Positions 32,900-46,721 are shown, counted from the stretch's first letter. The stretch: DNA of 64,000 nt from Podospora pseudocomata (GCF_035222375.1 NC_085889.1:3038001-3102000), one strand, 5' to 3'. The notes: generated by a model not told the origin, from the letters alone. Numbers and translations are program-made.

Positions 32900-34336
32900 C
32901 TTGACTGAGGTGTGTGACAAATTGGGTGTGGTGGGTTGGTAGGTGTGCTTTTATGAGACGTAGGAGGGAGTATAAAGTAGTGTTCAAGATGGCTCAGGTC
33001 CAAGTCGAAGAAGAGTCTTTAGTTATCACTGTTGCTGATTCTGGAAATGTGAGAAAAGTGCGGGCCACCCGCGGGTAGAAGTAGGATTGCGGCGAGCAGC
33101 AATGACAAGGTGTTTCTCCACGTTCGGACTCTTGTTTGCCAGTGGCCACCTCTTCCAGGTCGACCTCCACTGCAGGATCGCCAGCCGACGACATGGTTTG
33201 ATCTTCGACAGTGGCCTCTACCTTCGACCCGCTCTTATTCTTGCGGAGTAATGTGGGCGGGATGGAACTCTGAGAAATGCTCCCGCTGCGCCGTGCCGCG
33301 GGTGTGCCGTTTCGCTTTGCGCAGCTACCAGGTAGCTGGGTCTCGAGTGCCGGGGCCGGGCCAGGGTGAAACAGTTCTGACGGGGTTCGAGAGGGCCGGA
33401 ATGCTGCTGCATGATCTCGCTTGTTTGTGCACTTGAGAGTCGAATACCGTAAAGACCGAATATCATGCCCCGGAAACGAGGCAGTTTGTCTACGATACGG
33501 CGATGATCAAGTGAAAGACATGAATCGAGATGGTTCTGGCGAAGCAGACTCATTACTTCGACTTGGGACGAACGTGTTGTTATAGATGCTCCAGTGAGGC
33601 ACTGTCAAAACGTGGTCCTGTTGGTGGCGGCCATGGTTTTGACCCATTTTGCCACCATCAACCCAGCTACTTAGTCATTCCCAGTCTTTCACTATGCCAC
33701 CATGGTGAATCATGAAGTCTTCGGCACGTGCGTTGTTGCGATCGAGAAGAGTTCTAGACCTCTCCACTTGAGCCCCTGATTTTTGGTGACGGCTCTTGAG
33801 TTGTCAAGTTGGACATTTGTTGTTAAGAACTTCGAAACAAAGCAATCCAATATCAACAGTCGCCATCAGAAGGCTCAGCCCCCACGCTCACCCCCACGAT
33901 CCAAAATCGCGACAGTGGTTGTCAAGATGACAAGTTGTGCGACAAGCCAAGTTCGTCCACCCCAGGCCAGGCTGGCCCCCTATCAGCCTTACACCTCCAC
34001 AATCTACTGCCGCGAGAAACACTTGATCTCCTTCATGCAGAAACTCCAGATCGACATTGCAGAGGAGACACGTGCCGATTTGTGTTATCGACCAAAACAA
34101 GAATAAAGGTGGCAAAATGTTATTATGCTTGCTGAGAAACAAAAGTCAAGATCGACTGTGATGTGATGTGCCTGTCATAGTAATACAGCGTGTTATACAG
34201 TTGCTATTCCCATCCAAATGCGCCACAAGTCTCCATGTAGAATGCCTGTCCATTATGCTCCCATCCATTATGCTCCCATCCAGATACGAATCCCGCGTCC
34301 AGTTTTATACACGCCCCAATGAATATAATGTCGAAA
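32900..34336. other. Intergenic region with weak small frames
   Basis: No supported gene in 1.4 kb. Small frames at 32994-33194 (-), 33218-33553 (-) and about 33928-34106 (+) have plausible composition in places but no domain or splice support. A short direct repeat (TCCATTATGCTCCCATCCAT) occurs near 34250-34275. Confidence 0.35.
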
Positions 34337-35785
34337 CTAAATGGCACTGGCCAAGTACTTTCGCTGATCTTGCATCGAATTTCCCCAATGCCTCAGCCTC
34401 GCCTGCATCCCATATTCCCACTCGGGCAACGAGACCAACTCCTTGAGAAAAGGACCCTGCTTCCCCGTCTCGCTTGCTCTGACCCACGACGAGATGGCAT
34501 TCAGCACCTTGAGCGAGTCGGCGTCAAATACCATGCCGGCCATACGCATCTCCTCAAACATGTTGAGCACACCTTCGGCATTGCCGTACCTATACCACAA
34601 AATCCTCACCAGCTCGTTGTAAAAGGGCGTGCTGGCCCCCAAAACATAGCTTGCCGGCCCAAGCTCCTTGACGCGCGGTAAAATGTTCAAGGCCAGCGGT
34701 GATGGGTGGGAAAATCTTTGGTGGAACAGACGGAGGGCGGCTAGAAGATAGCGGGGGTACAGTGGACCGTAGATGTGCAGGGGAAATAGGTCATTGCCTG
34801 GTGCGTTTTCCTCGACGTTGGCCGCAGGAGGGGACGTATCAGCTTTTTTGCCATTGCGTCCCTTCGTCTTCAACACGGATGGCTCCAGCTTGTCCAGCCC
34901 AAACCTGGCCACCATTGGAAAGACCTCCTTTTCTAAAATATCCCACAGCTCAAAGTCTGTTTTTGTGGCCTGCATCATCCCTTCGACTCGCGCGCGCTCG
35001 GCACGGCGGAGGGCTTCGTGCTGAACGGACTTGCCGAGTGGGTTGAGCACCATGTCGGGGTCAGCTCCAACGCGGGAGGCGGCACTTTCTGAATACCCAT
35101 CGGGGCTCTTGAGCTCCTCGGCTTCGGTGATGTTGAGGGCTCGGCGGGCAGCATCACGGAGGCTCGGTGGAAAGCGCAAGAGAGCTTTGTTCCAGTCATT
35201 GGTGTTGGCTGCTTGTGTCATGGGGTGACTCTTGCCGTAGGGATGTTGGAGCTGTCTAGTATTTCTCGCTTCGACGTCGGCGGCATCTTGCATGATGATG
35301 TCGATTGTCTCACTAGCTGACGGCTGGGCTGGTAAATCCAAGGCCGCATCGCTCTTGGGCCAGCGCTGTTGCGTAGGCTTGAGGAGCGAGGGGTCTTGAT
35401 GGCTCGAAGGTGACTGCTTGGCGGCAATTTCTTCAAAGATAGCCTTGAAGGCATCACGCTCGGTGGGTGTGATGGTCGATCGATCTCCAGCCTCTGTGAG
35501 AAGATGGTTCAATTCTCTGGGAGGGGGTCGCTCGTAGTCTTCTGGAAGCTCGAAGGGGATGGATTCTCTTTTCGGGCCACCGGAAGCAGGGCCTCGCCTG
35601 TAAGATCCTGTTCTGCTTGGACGGGAGGATCTCCTTGGGGGCATATATGAAGACGGTCTGAGGGGCAGGTTTGTCGCCGCTGTGGTGTGCACAAAGGCTC
35701 GCAATGCTGGATTTGGAGCGGCATGCCGAGATATCCTCTGCAGGGTCCGGGTCTGGTAGAGAAATGGGAGAAGTGTTGTTGACAT
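34337..35785 (-). CDS. Mtf2-like mitochondrial RNA/transcription factor
   Basis: Single exon, 482 residues from the ATG at 35785; the frame extends 18 codons upstream, but the sequence from this Met (MSTTLLPFLYQTRTLQRISR) looks like a mitochondrial targeting peptide. A long disordered, charged region follows (about 40-240). The C-terminal 140 residues carry the Mtf2 domain: LFPLHIYGPLYPRYLLAALR, PLALNILPRVKELGPASYVL, STPFYNELVRILWYRYGN and VLNMFEEMRMAGMVFDADSL. In yeast Mtf2/Nam1 helps mitochondrial RNA polymerase activity and transcript handling; a similar role is inferred. It shares a 465-bp upstream region with divergent CMR1. Confidence 0.85.
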   Translation of the reverse strand: MSTTLLPFLYQTRTLQRISRHAAPNPALRAFVHTTAATNLPLRPSSYMPPRRSSRPSRTGSYRRGPASGGPKRESIPFELPEDYERPPPRELNHLLTEAGDRSTITPTERDAFKAIFEEIAAKQSPSSHQDPSLLKPTQQRWPKSDAALDLPAQPSASETIDIIMQDAADVEARNTRQLQHPYGKSHPMTQAANTNDWNKALLRFPPSLRDAARRALNITEAEELKSPDGYSESAASRVGADPDMVLNPLGKSVQHEALRRAERARVEGMMQATKTDFELWDILEKEVFPMVARFGLDKLEPSVLKTKGRNGKKADTSPPAANVEENAPGNDLFPLHIYGPLYPRYLLAALRLFHQRFSHPSPLALNILPRVKELGPASYVLGASTPFYNELVRILWYRYGNAEGVLNMFEEMRMAGMVFDADSLKVLNAISSWVRASETGKQGPFLKELVSLPEWEYGMQARLRHWGNSMQDQRKYLASAI

Positions 35786-36250
35786 TTTGGAGACTGGCTG
35801 CGCACTATGAGTCCAGTCTTTGTTTGATGGGCAGGGCACAAGAATCTTTTGCGCACAGCACCGGCGGCAGCGCTATCCAAAATTTCCAAAAGAATTGCCT
35901 GCCGGGGTCGACAAATTGTGAGCGCTAGACTTCTCACAGTACTAGCGTCTGCTGTTCATTGTGGGGGAGTGGGGCACCTGGGCAGCCAACCCCACCAGGT
36001 TTGCCCCGTGATTACGCGACTGGATTGCATTTGCGACCTCGAGCGCGTCGGGCTTAATTGATTTTCAGCTGCCAGCGCGACAGTTCACGTTTTGCTTTCT
36101 CTTGTCTTTGTCCACCTTCAGGTTGCTCTTTAGCACAAGGAACCTCCAACCTCGATCACCCTTGCTTAGTTTTTAGCAGCTCTTGACACCCTCCATTAGA
36201 CTTTGACTTTTGTTTTCGAGATATTTAATTTGCTCCCAGCACCACACAAA
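35786..36250. promoter_or_regulatory. Divergent promoter region of Mtf2-like gene and CMR1
   Basis: 465 bp between two divergent start codons. It must hold both 5' leaders and promoters. CT-rich stretches near 36090-36130 and 36140-36200 are the usual fungal leader composition. No specific operator was identified. Confidence 0.5.
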
Positions 36251-37873
36251 ATGCCCCCTAAGAAGGAGCCCGTCATCAGTGCCTTTGAGCGGAAGCGTTT
36301 GGAGAACATTGCGGCGAACAATGCGATCCTCAGTGAGATATCAGCGACGGCTGATAAGATCATCCCTTCGAAAGCGACACCCACGAAAACCAAGGCGAAA
36401 AAATCTACGCCACGTAAACGCGAACCGACCAAAGTCGCCCACCAGCCCGCCACAAGAAGAAGCACGCGCTTAGCTGGTGTCGACGCTGACAACGACACCC
36501 TCAAGCGCAAGTTTGAGGTCGAGGTCGAGGCCGCGGCTGAGAAGGCGAAAGCCAAGAAGCTCCGAGTTAACGGAGACCTGCAGCTAGGAGACATTTCGGT
36601 AGAGGGGCGCAAATGGGAAGGCGGTGTTGACGGACTCGGGCTGCTCAAGGGCTTGTCAGTTCGCGGTGCCCAACCTGGTGTCAAAACCTTTGACGAAGAC
36701 GATGTCGAGGAGACTTCAGATGAGAATCTCAAGGAGCTGAGACTGCGCATGCGCAATCTCAAGATGTACGATAAATGGCCAGTTGCCGGTATGTTGTCCA
36801 TGATGCATTGGCTCGCCCAACCCCAGGTTGACTGACACGAAGCAGACATTAAGATTGTTCCGCAGCGCATCTACTCAATGGGCTTCCATCCAACAGAGGA
36901 CAAACCGATCATCTTTGCCGGCGATAAGGAAGGGGCCATGGGTATCTTCGATGCGTCCCAAGAGCCGATCAAGACCGAAGATGACGAAGACGAAGAAAGC
37001 TACTCTGACCCCGTGATATCAGCATTCAAGACGCACGCTCGCACCATTACCTCTTTTCAATTTTCCTCCGTCGATGCCAATGCCGTCTACACATCCTCTT
37101 ACGATTCCTCCATCCGCAAGCTCGACTTGGACAAGGGGGTATCCACTCAGGTTTTTGCCCCGGTCGATGCAGGCGTGGAGCTTCCCATCAGTGCAATGGA
37201 CATACCATCGACGGACCCAAACACGATTGTATTCTCGACACTAAATGGTCAGCTTGGACGCCATGACATCCGGACCAAGCCGGCGGATGCTGAGATCTGG
37301 CATCTCGTGGATCCTAAAATCGGAGGGTTTTCTTTACATCCTCTGCAGCCTCACCTTGTGGCTGCCGCATCGCTCGACCGCACTTTAAAGATCTGGGACT
37401 TGCGGAAAATACAAGGGACGGGGGATATGCGGAAGCCCGTCTTGCTGGGAGAGCATGAGTCCCGCTTGTCTGTCTCACATGCTAGCTGGAGCAGCGCCGG
37501 CGATATTGCGACGTCTAGCTACGATGATACCATCAAGATCTACTCTTTCCCTGATGCGGGCTCCTGGAAAGCAGGCGTCGAGCTTTTTGACGACCAGATG
37601 GAACCAGTGCACAAGATTGCCCATAACAACCAAACTGGACGCTGGGTAACCATCTTGAAGCCTCAGTGGCAGAAGAGCCCATTTGACGGGATTCAAAAGT
37701 TCGCCATTGGCAACATGAACCGGTTCGTGGACATTTATGCGGCGAACGGAGAGCAACTGGCACAGCTGGACGGCGATGGCATCACGGCTGTGCCGGCTGT
37801 AGCGCATTTTCACCCTACATTGGAATGGGTTGCCGGCGGTAATGCCAGCGGCAAGCTGTGCCTGTGGATGTAG
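36251..37873 (+). CDS. cmr1: CMR1/WDR76-type WD40 DNA-damage-binding protein
   Basis: Exons 36251-36788 and 36846-37873 (57-nt intron, V-A-D across it) give 521 residues. The N-terminus (MPPKKEPVISAFERKRLENI) is basic with Lys/Arg-rich segments (KKSTPRKREPTKV) and RRSTRLAGVD. The WD40 propeller occupies residues 185-521, with repeats such as SYDSSIRKLDLDKG, AAASLDRTLKIWDLRK, TSSYDDTIKIYSFPD and GGNASGKLCLWM at the very end. CMR1 of yeast binds UV-damaged DNA, and together with human WDR76 it is linked to replication stress and protein quality control in the nucleus. Length and the ending on the last blade agree with the family. Confidence 0.95.
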
Positions 37874-39228
37874 CTTCTCTGTAATATCTTAGGAAATGGT
37901 TGAAGGGTTGTGTGGCTGGTTGGTTGGCATAGAGTGTGAGACGAAGCGTGCGAGGTGATGATACCATGTACAATGCAACGGGAGTAATGTGTAGTGTTTT
38001 GTATGAGAAACTTTTGTATGACATGGAGTAGGAGAAGGCAGAACCTGGAATAACTATATACATACAATGCTGGGCTACCAACATATGTCATCCGAAACGG
38101 CCTCGATGCCTGTTGGCCCCATCATCTGCTCATGCACAATGTGCGGCGGAGCAATCAATGCTGACGCGGCCGAGATACAGGGTGTGGGAATTCTGTCAAC
38201 GATATTTCAAACCCATAGGGGACTTTCCAGTTTCCCGTGCCCAGCTTCTAAATATCGGAAACTTTCCTAATCTCTGTCTCGCATGTGACTCCATCTCTTG
38301 GAGACACAAAGGCGAACATGGGCTTGAGGCTGGCGTCATGCGGTCCCACCGCCGGGCTGCCTATCGATAAGATAAGCGCACTCTTCAACCATCAGGTACC
38401 TACCTATTCCAAGGCAGCCTTGGGTGGACCCGAACAAGAATATCAACCATCAAGAGATAGGATTTGGCATCGGGGAGCATCTGATGCCATGTCGCCATAA
38501 CCACAGCTCTGTAGCTCAAGCCATCACCTGAGTAGCCGCGAGATACTGCGTAAAACACGGAAACCTTGGAAAACGGCATTTGACAAGATCCCGGGTCAAA
38601 GTCGCGGCGGCTGTGGATTCCCTGCGCACCCGCTAAGCCCAATGCCGTCAAGGCACCCACTTGGCAGCAGACGCCCTGTCATCACCGTTCAGTGCTTGCA
38701 TCAATCAACTCGGACCGCCTCGCTGTGCTCCGTCAACATCCGACACCTACCTTAGCACAGCGACCAGCGACACAACGGCGGTCACTCTCACTGGCCAACC
38801 TCTTTTTTTTTCTGTTCTTTTTTTTTTTTTACCTCGTACCGCCCATCTGTACTCCCCTAGAAACACAACTCCATCTTGTACCTATCCAGACTTTATTGAC
38901 CGGTGATGCCGTGATGCCTCATCCCCAAGCTCCGACCAACCCCACCTGATAAGCCCTACGGTTCGGCGCTAGGCTCCCTTGGCTTGTATCGCTGCCATCA
39001 CCTGCCATCAACCACCTATCCACCATCCCCCAGCCTAGACCGCTGTCTGCCAGCCTGCAGAACGGTGTCACCTCTTCTCCAGGCATCCGACCGTCTGGTT
39101 CTTCCAATCTCTCTTCCTGCCAGCTGTGGTACGGAACCCTCGTTCATCACGGTACAAAGACAAGTGCATAGGGTTCCATTACGACAGCCTCGCTTTACCC
39201 GTCTCTTAGACGGTAGCGGTCGTCCACC
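37874..39228. other. Intergenic region and long ATG26 leader
   Basis: No gene supported. A T-rich tract (38797-38835, with a run of 13 or more T) and CT-rich sequence to 39228 look like the promoter and 5' leader of the sterol glucosyltransferase. Short open frames around 38.1-38.5 kb are not recognisable. Confidence 0.45.
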
Positions 39229-42200
39229 ATGGCTACTCCCAGTCAGTCAACGTCGTCTGCCGTTGCAGTTCCAATTGCTCCAGTAGAGGATACAACTGCT
39301 CCCTCTCCTGCCCCCACGAGCTCCCAGTCAGCCGCCCTCTCCAAGTCACAACACCTCGCCCACCCCCCTCCATCATCGGCCGTAAGAACACCGAATGCCG
39401 CCAGCCACGACGAGCGCACAGTGCGCCGCGTTTCACGAAAACTCCAAAAGAAACGCCATGACGACGAACACACTCCCACCATGGAGCTCCCCGAATCACT
39501 GAAACAACAAGGCGACCATGCTGATAGCGATGAGGAAGTACTGCGGCCCCAGGGCTATGGCGGTGGCATGTTTATGAACATGAACCAGAGCATATTCGGT
39601 CTGATAGCAGCAGCCGGTAGCCAGGCCGACTTTGGCGATCGCTTTGAAGGCCAGAGCTCGGACGAAGACGATAACGACGTCGAAAGGGAAAATCCGATGG
39701 CCATGACCATTGCTGGGCACAAAGCCTTGCACCACAAGCCCTCCAAAAGTTTGAGCAGCCATCTTGCTCAGTCGACAGTGTTGAGGAAACATGGCGCCAC
39801 CTCGAACAAGGCTGAAAGCAAGCATCGTAGAAAGATATCCGAGAGCCGTTTATTGCGCTCTGTGCCTGGCCTTTCCAAGTTGACTTCCAGGGCCAAGTCA
39901 AGCCTAAAGCCGCCGAAAACACAAGACGCAGAGACCGAAAAGCCGGGCGAGATGGACGACAAAGCCGAAGAAGCTTCTGCTTCTCAACCAGCTTCTGAGG
40001 TCACGCCTACGATCGAAATCACCAGGACCGAAAGTCGACAGACAGCACCGGTTATGAGCCGGATGCTGGAGGCGCGCGCGCAAATGGCTGCACGACCAAG
40101 CTTCGATCTGGAGAGGCCCTCGGGTGAACAAGCACACAGGCCAGAAGCTGGCGAAACAGGACCAACAGAACTGGCCAAGAGGCTCCAGGAGATCTTCCAG
40201 TTTGATACCCCAGAAGAAGTCATCAATGGTGGGTGACACGGATCCAACAGGAGGACATTAATAATTGGGGCACAGGCTAACGGAGAAACCATGCAGAATT
40301 CCCATGCTGGCTCCTTCAAAATGTATTACTCCAAGGATACATGTATATCACGGCCGGCCACGTTGCCTTTTACGCATACCTGCCCAAGAAAGCCGTAAGA
40401 CACGTCCTGTTTCGTCAGTGACACCCCCGATGCTAATGATACGTAGAATGAGGTGACAAAGTCTGGGTATCTTGCCAAGTGTGGCAAGCACAACCCCAAG
40501 TACAACCGCTACTTCTTCAGGCTCAAGGGAGATGTCCTGTCGTATTACAGAGACACCCAAAACCTATACTTTCCCAGCGGCCAAGTCGATCTCAGATACG
40601 GCATATCCGCAGAGATCACCGACAAGGACAAGGAAGGTGTCAACTTCACCATTGTGACCCACAAGAGAACCTACTACTTTAGAGCCGACAGCTCGTCTAG
40701 TGCCAAGGAATGGGTCAAGAGCCTGCGCAAGGTGATCTTCAAATCACACAACGATGGCGACAGCGTCAAGATCTCGTTGCCCATCGCCAACATTCTTGAT
40801 GTGGAAGAAACCCAAATGTTGGGTTTCGCCGAAACGTGCAAGATACGAGTCATTGACAACGATGAGACATACGCCATTGACGAGGTATGCCTCCCGATTG
40901 TTTGTGCTGTCATGTCGAGACACTGACCAATGATGACCATTAGTATTTCTTCTCCTTCTTCAGCTTTAGCGAAGAAGCCATTGATGTTCTCAAGACGCTC
41001 GTGGAGGGTTCTTCCTCGCAAACGCCAGGACAGAATGAGCTCGATGAACCTGCCTCGGAGGCACAGTCGAAGCGAACCAGCACGAGCGGCAGTCGTGAGC
41101 AAGTGCTCAAATCACTCAATACCCGTGGAGGCAAGATTACCCAGAGCATCAAAACCACGCTGTCGCCCATCTCGCCAGGACAACGTTCACCAAGCCCGCG
41201 CCCATGTCTCGACGGGCCCCGCACTAGTTTTGATGGGTTCCGGCCTTTCAGCAGGCGAAGTGTTGATGTCAGCCGCGACGATATCCGCGGAAAGTCCCCA
41301 CGTCGAAGCTTTAGCGAACGCCGGACTTCCTTCCACAGGCGCCATTTGTCTGAGAGCGGGACCGATCACGATATGGAGAGACAAGAAGGCAGTGATTCTT
41401 ATGTCCAAAGCATGGAGGACCCCAGCCAAGCGAGTATGTCTGGACTGATCGTCTCCGGAAGCAGCGAAGCCCCTTCGGCAAGCCAGATCCTTAGAGGGAG
41501 TGAGGTCTTTCACAACCCAGCCATCCACAGGTCGGCCTCAGCACCCCGCGCGCGGAATGAGCCAGCCGTGCCCGAGGCGCCAGGAACAGTCAAGGCCTCT
41601 CGGCCCCCATCGATTTCAGCTCAGAATGGTGAAACGGAGGGAAATCAGGCCATGTCAACGCTGCAGAACACTGCCACAGTGGGGACCTTCCCATTCAAGG
41701 GTGCTGGTGCGCTCATGGGCTATCTGGATAGACAGTCCAGGAGGATGAGCAATCTCCTCGCAACAGAGTCTATGGGATATGTTGAGAAGGTATCAGGTAT
41801 GTGGAAGGGCGGCAAGAAACACTATGACGAACCTGCCGGCTTAAGAACCGATGAAGAAGATGCTGAAGACAACCCCGATGAGCGAGCCACCCATGAAGCC
41901 CGGTTCAGGGAACACTTTGCCCTGCCCAAGACTGAGAAGCTCCAGGCTGCCTACTATGCACACATGATGCGCGTACTTCCGCTCTACGGCAAGATCTACA
42001 TCGGTAATCGTCACTTTTGCTTCCGCAGCCTGCTGCCAGGTACCCGCACCAAGCTTGTCCTTCCGCTCAAGGATATCGAAAATGTCGATAAAGAGAAGGG
42101 CTTCCGGTTTGGCTACGCCGGTTTGGTGGTGGTGATCCGTGGCCATGAAGAGCTCTTCTTCGAGTTCAACCGGGCCGAGATACGTGATGACTGCACTATC

Positions 42201-44090
42201 ACGGTTCTGCAGAACCTGGAGGCGACCCGATATGTTCGTGATTCGGGTCTGTTGGACAGTGAGGATGCAGAAAATGCGCAGGCTGCTGTGGCGGAGCGGG
42301 ATGCACTCCGGGAGGCCCGGAACGAGGAGTTTCCACATCATGAGGTCAAGCTGCCCCATGACGCCCATTGTGTCTCTGAAGCGCCGACCATTTTGTTTGA
42401 TGATCCCAAGGCTTCCATCCTCAACTTTAAGCCCAGCAAGTCCATGAAGATCACTTGTCTTACGATTGGGTCTCGTGGAGATGTTCAACCCTATATTGCC
42501 CTTTGCAAGCGACTGATGAAGGATGGCCATCGTCCCAGGATTTGCACTCACGCCGAGTTTCGAGACTGGATCGAGAGTCATGGGATTGAGTTTCGCCCTG
42601 TTGGTGGTGACCCAAGCGAGCTGATGAGGCTCTGCATTCAGAACGGCACCTTCACCTGGGCATTTCTCAAAGAGGCGAACTCGACGATGCGTGGCTGGCT
42701 TGACGACCTTCTTATCACGGCTTGGGAAGCGTGCAAAGGCAGCGACCTCTTGATCGAATCACCCAGTGCCATGGCTGGCATTCACATCGCAGAGGCTCTT
42801 GGCATCCCATACTTCCGCGCCTTCACGATGCCGTGGACCCGCACTCGCGCCTACCCCCACGCCTTCATCATGCCTGGACAAAAGCTTGGAGGAGCCTACA
42901 ATTACGTGACCTACACTCTGTTTGACAATGTGTTTTGGCAAACCACCGCCAGTCAAATCAACCGGTGGCGCAACGTCTGGCTTGGGTTGCCAAACACGAC
43001 ACTTGACAAGCTGCAGATTAACAAGGTCCCGTTCTTGTACAACTTCTCTCCGTTTGTGGTCCCCCCGCCCATTGACTTTAGTGACTGGATCCGCGTCACC
43101 GGGTACTGGTTTCTCGACGAGGGCGACGAGAACAAGTGGCAACCGTCCAAGGAGCTGCTCGACTTCATCGACAAGGCCCGGGCAGACGGCAAAAAGCTTG
43201 TGTACGTTGGCTTTGGGTCTATTATAGTGCCTGACCCGGCCAAGATGACACAAGAGGTGATTGATGCTGTGCAGAAGGCGGATGTCAGATGCATTCTGAG
43301 CAAAGGCTGGAGTGACCGGCTACCTGGCTCGGGTGATGAAAAGGTTCCTGGTCCTGAAGAGGCCAAGGTTGAGCCACAGCTGCCGGAGGAGATCTTCCAG
43401 ATCCAGTCAGCACCTCATGACTGGTTGTTCAAGCAGATTGATGCTGCTGCTCACCACGGGGGAAGCGGAACCACGGGTGCCAGTTTGCGGGCTGGCATTC
43501 CCACGATTATCAGGCCATTTTTTGGTGACCAGTTCTTCTTTGGAAGCCGGGTTGAGGACTTGGGAGTGGGAATCTGTCTCAAGAAGTGGGGGGCGAATTC
43601 TTTTGCAAGGGCGCTGTGGGAGGCTACGCACAGCGAGAGGATGATTGTGAAGGCAAGGGTGTTGGGGGAGCAGATTCGCAAAGTATGTTCCACACCGACT
43701 GCCCCATGTATACACTCGCGATGGTTACTGACAATGGAATTATAGGAAAATGGAGTTGACACAGCGGTCCAGTGCATCTACCGCGACATGGAATATGCCA
43801 CCAATCTCATCCGGTCCAAGATGGGTAAGAATCATGCTCGGACAGGTGAGAATGTCAGCATGACGGAGGCCAACCTCAACAATGAGGATGAGGAGGAGAG
43901 CTGGACCTTTGTGGGAGACTCGGACACGGTCGAAGACTTGAGTTCCGAGGCTCTCATGAAGACGGTAGCCGATCTGAGAGACCTTCAAGCTTATCATGGC
44001 GACAATGCCGACAAGACTCAGGGTAATACAGTGGTAGGGGGCGCGGTGGGCGCTGGAGTGGAGACGGTGAAGGGGAAGGGGGTGAGTTAA
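39229..44090 (+). CDS. atg26: Sterol 3-beta-glucosyltransferase ATG26 (GRAM-PH-GRAM-GT1)
   Basis: Exons 39229-40228, 40297-40394, 40447-40884, 40944-43682 and 43746-44090 give 1539 residues. The first 330 residues are disordered. A GRAM segment ([30 protein letters not shown]) runs into a PH domain ([20 protein letters not shown] ... [12 protein letters not shown]). After a 300-residue linker comes the second GRAM ([37 protein letters not shown], around 835-905). The glycosyltransferase starts at [20 protein letters not shown] (about 1010) and has the UDP-sugar motif [20 protein letters not shown]. The enzyme glucosylates ergosterol at membranes; in some fungi it is needed for peroxisome degradation. 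The acidic tail after the last intron is normal for the family. Confidence 0.97.
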
Positions 44091-46721
44091 TTGTGCTGTC
44101 TGTGCGGTGATTTGGATCTGATGTTTTGCGATGGTTTCTTTCCTTGGTTTGACACACAGCTCTTGTTTCTTTGACAATAACATTCGTCCTGTGGCTTGGT
44201 GAAAGTTTTTGTACCTACCTACATGGCAAAGAGGCCTGAGATGACTAACTGTTTTTTTTTCTTTTTTCCTCTTACAGGTTCAGATTTGGAGGTGGTTGTT
44301 TGGATAAACAGAGGAGGGGGAGGGCTAGCAACCGGGCGTTTTTGGGTTTCCTATTTTCTTTTTTTTTCTTTTACGACGGGGAGATGATGCTTTTTTCAAC
44401 ACGCAAAGGTAAATAATGAACGACATCGGAGCATAATGAGGCAAGACGATTTCAGGAGCAGGGCTTACAGCACCTGCCCTCGGTTGAGATGAAACAGATA
44501 CAGAGATAGGAGATACAAACTTTGATAGAGGGTGCCGACGGGGGGAGAGACTGGATATTAAAGTAAGAGGGGCAAAGGGCTTCTTAATGCTATCGAGTCT
44601 TTCCTATAGGTACTATTAGTGGACATATGGGTGGTGGGATGTAATGAATTGTAAACATTTCTTCAGAGTGAATGTTGGGTTTGTTTGAGTGATGGTTTAT
44701 GTGGTATTTGGGAGCAGAATGGGTATGTGATGTACACAACATACGAAAGAATCTTTTGAGACAAAATGTAAAATGCAGCAAAAGACTTTACCTGACATGT
44801 GTATGTGTATGTAGATGTTGATTTTGTTATTCTAGGTTCAGAAATAAAGGGAGAATGAACATTTGCAACGCCTAGACTATTTCCAGTTCATGATGCCAGA
44901 CATGCAAACACACATGGAGACGACCTTTTCGAAGTCGCCTGAATCTTGACGATTTGGTGTATAACTGTAGAAAAATGACATGACCGGGCTCTTGAAATGC
45001 TCCCAGTTGTAGATTTCATTCCTTCAACTATATTGAAGAGGTCAAGACGCTCGGAGATGCTCCAAAGTATCAAAAGCCAGATATATATCCATACAAAAAA
45101 GGCCCCACGCAGACCAAAAAACCTGACCGATACGTGGATGACAAGTTTTCAATACCCTGATTGTCTTTGACAATGGTTTGCTACCCGACAGATCTACCAA
45201 ACGGCTGGGATGGAACTTTCTTTGGCTGCAGAGTCTTGTGACTGGGCGGAGAGACAAAGACTCATTGATTCTCTTGCTCCTGCGCAGAGCCACCCTTGGT
45301 TTGTCAAGGGACGGCTAGAATAAGATAGGTTTCCTTGTTTGCCCACGCTCACGGAGTAAAACACGCGGCAAGACCAACTGAAAGCATAGCGATAATTATT
45401 GTGAATAGTTTGCACGGTTGGACTGCAACTATTCACATCTCATCCACAGAGGGAGGGAACCAAGGGTGTGATGGATATGTTTTCGCCTCTAGGGGACATG
45501 TTTCAGGAGCAGCTTCAAGAGGCAGCAGTCGAGTCACTGTGTCAGGAGACCTTGGTGGATGATGACAGACCACGGACAGGGAATGCGGGAGGTGGATGAT
45601 TGGTTGCGTCACGCCACTTTGGCTTTGGATTGGATCAAGAGAGCTTCCAGAAGGTCTGTATTTGACTGGTAGGCTAGAGCCGCACGTTGGAGCAGGTGGA
45701 AGAGCTGATCCGAACATATACACCACACAAGATCATAACCAGTCCAAACTGTTGGGATATGGCCGGCAGAAAGGAATGTGTTGACAATGAAGGAGAAAGC
45801 GAGTCAGTGGATGAGTGGATGGAATGCATCTCTTCGAGTTTGAGCCACAGCACCAGCCACAACTGACCCCGCAACCGGGAGAGCAGCAGCAGGTGGTGGT
45901 GGAAACTGGCCAACCAAAGGCGGCCTTGAAGCGGAGGAGCCCCGGAAAGGGTACAAAAGGGCCTGCCCATCCCGCCCAATCTTGGGGGAAGGCCCCAAGG
46001 CCGGTTCCATTGCGACGACGACTCCCATCACTTTTTTTTTTTTTACACAATTACATCACCGGTATCTATTTTTGCTACACAGCCTCGCAACTTTATACAC
46101 ATATCGACACAAGCTGCACAAGCCCTACATTTGTCAACAAGAGCATAGCTTGTTGCCAGTCGAACTTCCACCCATCCATCAACAAGTCGACTGATTTAGA
46201 TACCGTTGACACACCTGTCGTTCGGCCTGCTTGTTTTGATATCTCCGGCGGCGCAAAGTGGCTTGAGCGTCTCTTGCTCAGAATTGCGACAGACCAATCA
46301 GCATCCTTCGAGAAGCTTGGACCACACACCCATCTCAGCTGTACGACGCTAGGCCCTGTTTGAACTGATAGCTCCCCACCACCTGCAGCTTCGATTGCTG
46401 CAACTGATTGTGAGCTTTCACAGGAGTCGCGATCCAGGACATAAGTTGCGGAAACTTGGCCGTTTGTTTGCTTCCTTCCCAACTTCACCACACAACGAAC
46501 CCATCCATCAATACTTGTTCCACGCGTGTCATCGCGCGATGGGTAGAGACAGGAAGCTTCATTCGTAAGGATTTTCCTTCAAAACCACCAGAGCAGCAAC
46601 AGTCCCTCGAACTAGGTAACAAAAGCTGACCCATCACACACTCGACAGCCGACTACCTTTCATCGACTCACGAACATAAAACCAATCCTTTCAGAACAAA
46701 CACGCGCACGACCCCCAAACA
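44091..46721. other. Gene-poor intergenic region
   Basis: 2.6 kb without a gene I can support. The far end (about 46030-46721) is CT- and A-rich with a T run (46028-46040) and must carry the FCP1 promoter and leader. Open frames (45815-46363 and others) show no domain. No RNA gene or repeat was recognised. Confidence 0.45.

Noticed and set aside
32994-33194. Small minus-strand frame with plausible protein composition
   Set aside because: Two overlapping frames look equally good and no splice signals decide between them.
45815-46363. 182-codon frame upstream of FCP1
   Set aside because: The composition changes along its length, it crosses a T run, and it fits promoter/leader sequence better.
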